From Siphonodentalium dalli (taxonomy: Eukaryota > Mollusca > Scaphopoda > Gadilida > Siphonodentaliidae): a DNA stretch of 64,000 nt. A program made the translations under genes and the position numbers. The DNA lies in contig CP136067.1 in the NCBI GenBank assembly GCA_032622095.1, positions 192,656,052-192,720,051 on the forward strand. Direction: 5' to 3'. Under the pieces are notes generated by a model that was not told the origin of the DNA, searched no databases, and was given only the letters and a program-made list of their open reading frames with translations. Shown here one piece after another: positions 55,598 to 64,000 of the stretch. The stretch's first letter is position 1. Each line of letters opens with the position of its first letter.

Positions 55598-56112
55598 GCG
55601 TAAATATCGTGATTATTTGAGTAGAGAGTGTTGTATTTAAATGGTTAATATTATATTTCGTATGCATGTATGGTGACTTTTGATATTGTTGTATTTAAAT
55701 TGTTAATATTATATATTGCGTATTGCATGTATGGTGACTTTTGATATTGTTGTATTTAAATTGCTAATATTATATTGCGTATGCATGTATGGTGACTTTT
55801 GATATTTCTGTATTTAAATGGTTAATATTATATTGCGTATGCATGTATGGTGACTTTTGATATTGTTGTATTTAAATGATTAATAGTATATTGCGTACGC
55901 ATGTATGATGACTTTTGATATTGTTGTATTTAAATGATTAATATTGTATTGCGTATGCATGTATGATGACTTTTGATATTGTTGTATATAAATTGTTAAT
56001 ATTATATTGCGTATACATGTAATATGTATGGTGACTTTTTGAGATTGTTGTATTTAAATGGTTAATATTATATTGCGTATGCATGTAATATGTATGGTGA
56101 CTTTTTGAGATT
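55598..56112. repeat. Minisatellite, unit about 61 bp (left part of a split array)
   Basis: Around eight to nine units of (G)ATATTGTTGTATTTAAATGG...ATTGCGTATGCATGTATGGTGACTTTT. It is cut at 56112 by the inverted-end element. The right part of the array follows at 56976. Confidence 0.85.
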
Positions 56113-56975
56113 GGCTGCGGACACACGTACCACAGTAGCGATGGCATAGTAGGTGTGACAATTAATTATGGTGGAGTTTGGTGACAATTGGCCAACATAA
56201 TTTATATGCCATAGGAAGTCATGTCGCCCGCCGCATATTCACACAGTGAGTCGACTGACCAATTAACCCATTGCGTTTCACCAAGGCTGATCTCTACTCA
56301 TTACGTTTAGCCGCATTGTATTCTCTACGATACATAAAATTGCACGATCGATCGTCCAGAATTGTGTTTGATATGATCTGAATACATGTTTTATTGATAT
56401 GATCTGAATACATGATTATCTACTTATATTATTTTCACGCGTATTAAGTCAGTTCCAATTGCGTGTTTTATTTTGCGACGTTAAATTCTACGCATAATAA
56501 GGCTAACAGACAGATGAAGCTGTATCGGAATTGTTGGAAGAGATGCAGATAAGAGAAAGTATATAGAATAAACAAAGCGACATAACAATTATAACTGCAT
56601 GATCGCAATGTTTGACCCACTTTTATATATGCTGAGAAATTACACCGGTTATTTGTTCTTAGTAAGAACAATCATGACTGTTGACAGAAACGAGGTATTC
56701 ATTAAGTTATCAAGTGGACTTGTGTGTTAGCATTAAAATATAACATTGCGTGTTGAGTAAAGATCAACAGCGACAAGACATTCGGTTAGATAAATCATTG
56801 AGATGTCGATCTCGACGCTGATAGAGCTTGGAAGAGACTCATTGTGTGAATGTGCGGCGGGCGACATTGCTCGCTATGGCACATAAATATGACGACCAAT
56901 TGTCACCAAAATTGCACCATAATTAATTGTCACACCTACTATGCCATCGCTACTGTGATACGTGTGTCCGCAGCC
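56113..56975. mobile_element. 863-bp DNA transposon-like element, 141-bp inverted ends, ATT duplication
   Basis: It begins GGCTGCGGACACACG and ends CGTGTGTCCGCAGCC. The two ends are inverted copies over about 140 bp (56113-56252 and 56836-56975). ATT borders both sides (56110-56112 and 56976-56978). Removing the insert restores the GAGATTGTTGTATTT unit of the satellite exactly. The interior of about 580 bp has no transposase motif. A 3-bp duplication with long inverted ends fits several DNA transposon superfamilies, so I do not assign one. Confidence 0.85.
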
Positions 56976-58160
56976 ATTGTTGTATTTAAATTGTTAATAT
57001 TATATTGTGTATGTATGGTGACAGTCGAGATTGTTGTATTTGAATGGTTCATGTATTGTGTATGTATGGTGACAGTCGAGATTGTTGTATTTAGACGGTT
57101 AATATTGTATTGCGTATGTATGGTGACTGTTTGATATTGTTGTATTTAAATGGTTAATATTGTATTGTGTATGTATGGTGACAGTCGAGATTGTTGTCTT
57201 TAGATGGTTCATGTATTGTGTATGTATGGTGACCGTCGAGATTGTTGTATTTAGACGGTTAATATTGTATTGCGTATGTATGGTGACTGTTTGAGATTGT
57301 TGTCTTTAGATGGTTCATGTATTGTGTATGTATGGTGACCGTCGAGATTGTTGTATTTAGACGGTTAATATTGTATTGCGTATGTATGGTGACTGTTTGA
57401 GATTGTTGTATTTAAATGGTTAATATTGTATTGCGTATGTATGGTGACAGTCGAGATTGTTGTCTTTAGATGGTTCATGTATTGTGTATGTATGGTGACC
57501 GTCGAGATTGTTGTATTTAGACGGTTAATATTGTATTGCGTATGTATGGTGACTGTTTGAGATTGTTGTATTTAAATGGTTAATATTGCATTGTGTATGT
57601 ATGGTGACCGTCGAGATTGTTGTATTTAAATGGTTAATATTGTATTGTGTATGTATGGTGACAGTCGATAGTGTTGTATTTGGATGGTTCATGTATTGTG
57701 TATGTATGGTGACCGTCGAGATTGTTGTATTTTGACGGTTAATATTGTATTGCGTATGTATGGTGACTGTTTGAGATTGTTGTATTTAAATGGTTAATAT
57801 TGCATTGTGTATGTATGGTGACCGTCGAGATTGTTGTATTTAAATGGTTAATATTGTATTGTGTATGTATGGTGACAGTCGAGATTGTTGTATTTGGATG
57901 GTTCATGTATTGTGTATGTATGGTGACCGTCGAGATTGTTGTATTTGGATGGTTCATGTATTGTGTATGTATGGTGACCGTCGAGATTGTTGTATTTTGA
58001 TGGTTAATATTGTATTGTGTATGTATGATGACTGTTTGAGATTGTTATATTTAAATGGTTAATATTGTATTGTGTATGAATGGTGAGAGTCTGTGATTGT
58101 TGTATTTAAATGGTTAATATTGTATTGTGTATGAATGGTGAGAGTCTGTGATTGCTGTAA
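56976..58160. repeat. Minisatellite, units ~54-60 bp with higher-order order (right part)
   Basis: About 21 units of GAGATTGTTGTATTT(A)...TGTATGTATGGTGAC. Three unit types (ending CAGTC, CCGTC or TGTTT) recur in a repeating order, so amplification went by multi-unit blocks. Long open frames on both strands are by-products. Confidence 0.85.
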
Positions 58161-59062
58161 TTGGTAAAACGTGATCGCACCACAAATATTCTCAGATTGT
58201 CGCCCTCTGCTGGACAATTAGGAGTTGTTACGAGTTATCTGACACTAACAAAACATAACATGCATTAGTTCTCAGCATACAGGCATGTCTCCCGGGGTGA
58301 AGGTCACAGCTATCCATCGAACAGGCATGTCACCCGCGGTGTGCACCGTGTCGCCGTCGAGGGAGCGAGATAAAGGAAGTTTGATGTGTAACAGAATGAC
58401 AAGGACCGAAACATAAGTGCGGGAGTCCTACCAAGAGTTAGTTAATAGTTCAAACATACCTATTTGATTATGTATATCGCAGTACAACTTGCAGGGACGT
58501 CGATAGGGGATCTCCATTGGGATGGGGTGTCCACTTACGACTTTACAACTGCACCCCTTAATTGAACCAGATTTCGGGAAACTGGTACCTTAATGTTCCA
58601 TGTGTAGAAATTTCCCGCTTAACATCCCCCTAAGGTTTAGGAAATTTCCAACCGCTCTTTAAAAACACTTTTTTTCAAATAACTCCGTTATTTTATCAAT
58701 AGTAACCTACTAAACCCAACCTCTCGTGACACGTGCTACTCTGATTGAATAGCGATCGCTATGTAATCGTGAACCCAGATTAAGTATATTTCGCTATTCA
58801 ATATCTCAATAAAGAGACTCAGGTGCAGCGTCTATTATATGCATTGCAGTGAACAAGAAATGTTGTTGTTTTTTTTTTCTTCAAAATTACATTTTCTGCA
58901 TGCTCATTCATCGGGTGGTACGTTTGGATGTTTATACCGACCTTTTCATTTTCCAAACAATGATTACTAATTCTTAGCTTAAAGAACAGTACTCTTGTTT
59001 CGATATTCTTTACGATATTTATATAGGTATAGCTCTTGTTCGAATTTCTGTTTGTCTACACA
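58161..59062. other. No recognised feature
   Basis: No gene or repeat signature seen beyond a T-rich run near 58870. Confidence 0.3.
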
Positions 59063-59066
59063 TTAA

Positions 59067-59328
59067 AGGTACTCAATCCGATCAGACGCTCCTAAATTAC
59101 TATTTCTTTGGCTTCAGGGGTAAAACATATTTGATTCGAGTCGAGGACCACGTTTGGCCAAGTGCATGTTTCTGGGCCACTTATTACTGCAGATTTATAA
59201 AACAAAATCGATATCTGATCACTCTGAGCTTTGTTGGGCGGGTTCCTCGACTCGAATCAAATATTGTTTACCCCTGAAGCCAAAGAAATAGTAATTTATA
59301 TAGGAGCGTCAGATCGGATTGAGTACCT
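59067..59328. mobile_element. Family A MITE, shortest complete form
   Basis: TTAA lies at 59063-59066 and 59329-59332. Both ends are intact and the center is deleted (262 bp in total). Confidence 0.8.
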
Positions 59329-59499
59329 TTAACGGTATGTCCTAAATTTGTTCGCAACCGAATATTTTTCATCATTAATGATGTCAATTTTGTAATTTTC
59401 GAAGTGGCCTTCTTTTTATTTCTGCTGAACGTCCTTTTGGTTTGCTTATGAATTGAGATATAGTAGGGGCCAGTGTATTCACCTCGTGTTTTCTCAGCA

Positions 59500-59866
59500 C
59501 ACCCTGTGCCAATGCATTCTCGTATATATGCGAGTCGACCATAGGTCGCCTCGCATATATAAGAGAATTCATTGGCCTAACAATTTTTTATCATTTTTTT
59601 TAAATAAATGTTTTTTACAATTTTTAGGACATAAAATAAAAAACATCCATTACCCTGCAGGGAGCCCCACACATATATAGAAGCATATAGAAGAGTGTCG
59701 TCTGTACATGTTTGTCTGGGGCTCTGTATGGGTGAAATTATAAAATTGTTAAAGAATACAAGAAAATATTATTAAAATTGTAAAAAATTGTTAGGTCAAT
59801 GCATTCTCTTATATATGCGAGGCGACCTATGGTCGACTCGCATATATAAGAGAATGCATTGGCACA
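59500..59866. repeat. Family B2 hairpin pair, outer ends missing
   Basis: CCCTGTGCCAATGCATTCTC to GGCACAG encloses both hairpins. The core with CAGGGAGCCCCACAC...GTCTGGGGCTCTG is inverted relative to 44236-44677 and 62959-63416. The GTGACC ends are absent. Confidence 0.7.
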
Positions 59867-59869
59867 GTA

Positions 59870-61885
59870 TATTCACTATTTTTTGGATACCAAGTCTTTT
59901 TGCTTCATGTTCTGGAATGATAAAGTTATCGCTGGACATTATAGCTGCAGAATAATGGAGAAATTCGCTTTGATATGCGTGTACATCACCCCGATGGAGT
60001 TATAGGGGATATGACCCGTGTGTGAACTATTCGATGCTGATGATTTATAAAACTTAATTATATTCCAAGGATCGCTGAGATAATTCAAACTACTAATTGA
60101 GAAGTAAGCACTATCAATTACATACGATCGATGAGTGATGTATCGATAAGTATGGTGGGTATCTCGTTAAATCGCGATGATCATCTGTAATTCCGATGCG
60201 CGTGCCTCCATGGCGATTGTGTATGCTGATTATGATGTTTAGTTAGTCATTCTGAACGGATATAATGATTGAAATTCACAACAGCCACTAAATTCACAAA
60301 ATTTGCAGCTACATGTAACTCTATTTTATTTTGATGCAGAAACTATACACTGGCTATGTCCTTATATATAGAGAGAGAGAGATCATATACTCCACCAATT
60401 CAAAATCTATATGAACTTTTTGAAGACCTGACAGGGAAGTTTATAACATTGAAAATACAATGCAGGTAATATATTTCTTATAGTTAATAACTGTTTCTTA
60501 ATAATGTATTTCACAGTATAGGCGAAGGTCCCAGCTTGCATGATTTGCGTGACTTCGGTAACCGATCTTGCTTTGTGTCGCTTATATACAATCATGGATT
60601 TGTTTCCGGGTAATCAATTCAATATTTATTACGGTGTCAGCTCACAAAATTAACAAACATCATGTAATCTCGAATTTGGACCACCCCCTGCTGTGAAATG
60701 GATTAGTAAGGAACATGTATTGATACTGAAATATATTCCATGCGTTGTCTGTTCAATGTTATAAATTTCTCGTCAGAACATCACGGAGGAACAAAATTTT
60801 CCAGGGTTTAATTTGAACGGATCGAATATGACATCTGCGGGTATAGCCACATACAGTAGAGATTCGTGCGTGATCTAGATGTATGCATAGATATTAAGTC
60901 CAAATGATATTTCAGCACGCGAGCATCACACCCTCCCCACACAACCATACAGAGACGTCTGAATATATGCAATGTGCTCCAAGAAAACTGCCCAATTACT
61001 TGTATATAATATTAATTTTAACCGATCTCACATTCAAAACTGAACCTCCTTTGGTGGTGAAACATATATAGTGACCTCATCGGAACTATATAGGATTCAT
61101 ATATTAAATTAAATTGAATGTTGTTTTTTGTCGTCGTTATTGAAGTGGTAATGCCAGCACACCATGCAGATATTGCTTTTCGGGAGGTCAAAAGACTTCT
61201 ACGCCAGACCACGTGCACTCAAATCCAGACTCCAGCCAGGGCAGTTAGATCGAATGGTTTGTAGGTGATTGAAGTCTGGATTCAGAAGTGGTCACTTACA
61301 GACGGTGCTTTACGCAGGTCGCCATTAAGCAGCACCAGAAACACGTGGCAACCTTCTTCATCAAAATATACATAATAAACATCCTGTTCATAGAACGAGC
61401 AATAATAGAATCAAACTTATAACCCTTAGCTGGACGAGTAAATTCAAAGTTAACAAGAGATGGACTGTCGTCCGGTGCATACCCCTTGTGGCATACCGCC
61501 TAGTGTGGGCATATCTATATAACTTGTGATTGCTATACTCAGACAGATGGACCCAAAACTCAGCATTTTCATATAAACAAAGATGAATAACTATAGAACA
61601 AAAAGCCAAAACAAAACAGTTGAATACGCCATTAAATGTCCTCATATAGTGGTGAACATTCATACAAAATTTTATTGAGATCCGAGCATTACTGTTCAAG
61701 TTACCAAATTTGATTGAGAAACCAGCACAACTGTTGAAGTTACGACATGAACAGACACCAGACAGACCAAAAAGCCAACATTTCCGGACGTACGGACGCA
61801 CAGACGCACAGACGCGCAGACGTACGGGCGGACATGTTCAAAACAGTATACCCCCTTTTTTTTTAAAGGGGCTATATAATACAAT
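59870..61885. other. No recognised gene; GACGCACAGACG-rich run near 61785-61830
   Basis: The run ACGGACGCACAGACGCACAG followed by CCCCCTTTTTTTTTAAAGGGG resembles mollusc-type repeat tails. The remainder is AT-rich and unassigned. Confidence 0.35.
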
Positions 61886-62372
61886 AGCCATCACTCTTAG
61901 AACAAATGTGTATAAATTCTACTCAATATGTTTTTAATTTGATCTTAAACAAAATTGACACATGACATAATAATGTGTCGTTGGAATTTTCTCAACATTG
62001 AAATGTACATATATTATAGTTAGTAGATGATATATGTTCTATTAGAGACACAAACCTCGTAAAAGCAGCCATATTAAAAATATTACAGCAGCTTTAAAAG
62101 TGTGCACAATTATGCGTTGTTCAGTTTTGACTCAAACACAGTGTATAACACATTTACAACTGCTGCCAATGTTTTGTTCTGTGGTACCGTAGCCTTTGCG
62201 AGTTTTGTGTCGCCAATAGAACACATCTCATCTAATAACTATGATACACTAGCATATTCACTTACATTCAATGTTGAGGAAATTTCATGTGTCATTTCTA
62301 CACAATTTTGTTTAAGATCAAATTAAAAACATATTGTGTAGAATTTACACACATTTATTTTATGAGTGATGT
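61886..62372. mobile_element. Foldback element, arms about 80 bp
   Basis: The left arm (CATCACTCTTAGAACAAATG...TTTTAATTTGATCTTAAAC) is matched by the complement on the right (GTTTAAGATCAAATTAAAAAC...CATTTATTTTATGAGTGATG). The interior is about 320 bp and non-coding. No clear target duplication. Confidence 0.6.
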
Positions 62373-62955
62373 TTATCACATGAGGGGACCTCGGTAGTTA
62401 ATTACATGTAATTTGTTAAGGTGCATTAGGCCAACAGGCATGCCGCCCTGCATATGGGAACTGGTTCTCATCCGATAAGTGCCGAATGAACACTTGGAAT
62501 CCATATAAGCATACCCTTGTGCTTATTAATTTTTGGAAAAGTTGCCGCACTGTATGCATGGTGCTTATTTGGGCCTGTATGTTTATTTTAAAAGTGGGAT
62601 TGTCAGGCAGGTTACACATGCATACCTATCAGATTATGCTGGAGCATTTAATGTTGCTGGAGGTCGGTTTGGTAATTTGAGAAATATATATATGATTGAT
62701 TGACCTTATAACATTTCAGATAGACTTGCTTCCATTTTGAAAATTGCCACCCTGTACTCTTATTTCACCATGTATTCTTATTGGCTTTAGCAAAATTGTC
62801 CACCCTGTACTCTTATACTGAACCGTATGCTTATTTGGACCCCGAGAGTAACCTTATTCGTATATCTGGGCAAATTTGTCAGTTGTCGGGGGTGGGCCGG
62901 TGGTTTCTACACATGTAGCGGAGAAAGTTCCAGGTGACATTGACCCTCCAGGTGG
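62373..62955. other. No recognised feature
   Basis: The segment CACCCTGTACTCTTAT recurs near 62750 and 62800, and TGCTTATT words are frequent. No gene. Confidence 0.3.
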
Positions 62956-62958
62956 TAT

Positions 62959-63416
62959 GTGACCAGCCATATCAAATCCAGTCGTAGGGTGGGATTTTTT
63001 TACCCTGTGCCAATGCATTCTCTTATATATGCGAGTCGACCATAGGTCGCCTCGCATACATAAGAGAATGCATTGGCCTAACAATTTTTTACAATTTTAA
63101 TAATTTTTTCTTGTATTCTTTAACAATTTTATAATTTCACCCATACAGAGCCCCAGACAAACATGAGCAGACGACACTCTTAATGCTTCTATATATGTGT
63201 GGGGCTCCCTGCAGGGTAATGGATGTTTTTTATTTTATGTCCTAGAAATTTTAAGAAACATTTATTTTAAAAAAATGATAAAAAATTGTTATATAGGCCA
63301 TTGCATTCTCTTATATATGCGAGGCGACCTATGGTCGACTCGCATATATAAGAGAATGCATTGGCACAGGGTAAAAAAAATCCCGACTTACGACTGCATT
63401 TGATATGGCGGGTCAC
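62959..63416. mobile_element. Family B2: hairpin pair inside GTGACC-ended element
   Basis: TAT/ATA-bordered GTGACC...GGTCAC ends include CATATCAAATCCAGTCGTA. Both hairpins are full length (63008-63075 and 63298-63365). The core has the GAGCCCCA / TGGGGCTC pair, in the same orientation as 44236-44677. Confidence 0.75.
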
Positions 63417-63536
63417 ATATTTCCTCTATCTGTAAAAGTGATAACGTCGTGATATAGCTGTCTAAAAGGACGATATCGTCTTCAAAATAACATACTACAT
63501 GTGTAAACCAATATCTTTATGATTAAAGGTACTCAA

Positions 63537-63955
63537 TCAGATTCGATATCATTAGATTCCAACTACAGCATTTTTTGAAATGCCGCTTCAGTTATCAGAA
63601 TCGATTAATTGCCTAAAAATAATGCTAACCACAGTCAACTATAGTATAAAATTGCCCAAAACCTGTATTGTATTAACATTTTGTTCAACGAAATTTTGCC
63701 GATTTGTCAAATATCTGACACAAAAAAGGCACTTGATTTTAGAGTTATCCAACTTCATCCGCAATATCCGTCTTCTCGTCGACTTTTACTGAGCCACTAA
63801 AAATTATTGGTGATGGCAGATAATATATTTGAAAAATCGATATCTGATCACTCTGAACATTGATGGGTGGGTTCCTCGACTCGAATCAAATATGTTTTAC
63901 CCCCGAAGCCAAGGAAATATAGTAATTTGGGAGCGTTAATTCTGATAATGCATCC
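63537..63955. mobile_element. Family A MITE with GATGCATTATC-type right end
   Basis: TTAA lies at 63533-63536 and 63956-63959. The left end is AGGTACTCAATCAGATTCGA and the right end TCTGATAATGCATCC. Inside are TCAGAATCGATTAATTGCC and GGGTTCCTCGACTCGAATC blocks. Confidence 0.75.
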
Positions 63956-64000
63956 TTAAGGAATAAGTCGAATAGGTCTCTCAGTCCCAATTACTAATAA

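Noticed and set aside
56850-58062. Open frames encoding repeats such as CMYGDSRDCCIW
   Set aside because: Multiple frames on both strands are open because of the minisatellite units; not a protein.
55598-58160. CRISPR-like direct repeats
   Set aside because: Units are contiguous variants without unique spacers, in a eukaryotic genome with introns; ordinary minisatellite.
61388-61801. 137-codon minus-strand frame with hydrophobic C-terminus
   Set aside because: Its start overlaps a GACGCACAGACG low-complexity run and no family motif is visible; probably chance.
1-64000. tRNA, rRNA or snRNA genes
   Set aside because: No cloverleaf-like A-box/B-box pair or conserved rRNA segment was noticed; an unaided read could miss a single tRNA.

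Overview
The window is a stretch of an AT-rich animal nuclear genome. It is dense in interspersed repeats and sparse in genes. The one well-supported gene is split by GT-AG introns and encodes a TNF-receptor-type membrane protein. The repeat types (AAGATGGCNGCC-bearing repeats, GACGGACG-rich tails, an ...ACGTCGTTAAAC-(AATC)n retroelement tail) resemble those of marine lophotrochozoans. A mollusc is my best guess (about 0.6); this is inference, not proof.

Gene content. On the minus strand, five exons (49257-48105, 47389-47364, 46462-46337, 45095-44897, 37914-37592) join in consistent phase. Together they give 1,827 nt, or 608 codons plus a stop. They encode TNFR-like cysteine-rich repeats, a long acidic Ser/Thr-rich stalk, one transmembrane helix and a tyrosine-motif cytoplasmic tail without a recognisable death domain. 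The exon carrying the start of the signal peptide lies upstream and was not found. Two weaker minus-strand candidates are a PAN/apple-like exon near 1.3-1.5 kb and a signal peptide plus CUB-like start near 8.9-9.2 kb. Transposon coding remnants are a LINE reverse-transcriptase C-terminus (6.0-6.7 kb) and a frameshifted hAT dimerisation domain (30.2-30.4 kb).

Repeat content. (A) About 20 copies or fragments of a foldback MITE have AGGTACTC ends and TTAA on both sides (Kolobok-like ends). (B) TTAA-flanked elements with CCCTTTACCC ends (piggyBac-like ends) carry two long 33-bp-arm hairpins; the same hairpin pair also occurs inside elements with unrelated GTGACC ends. (D) A CTGTCTGT...CCGGGC...CTAGT interspersed repeat is expanded into an array at 2.7-5.3 kb. 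There is also a 749-bp hAT element with an exact 8-bp target duplication, an 863-bp element with 141-bp inverted ends that splits a minisatellite at 56 kb, a giant diverged foldback (22.8-27.7 kb), and five 110-160-bp hairpins whose arms are mostly unrelated but whose apex shares paired CGAG words.

Layout. 0-5.3 kb: A pair, PAN candidate, D array. 5.3-17.5 kb: LINE, mixed repeats, minisatellite. 17.6-19.7 kb: a 2.1-kb inverted-end element. 22.8-27.7 kb: giant foldback. 28-36 kb: hairpins, hAT, nested A elements. 37-49.4 kb: the receptor gene with repeat-filled introns. 49.4-64 kb: intergenic repeats, with the split minisatellite at 55.6-58.2 kb. Long stretches in between show nothing I can identify.
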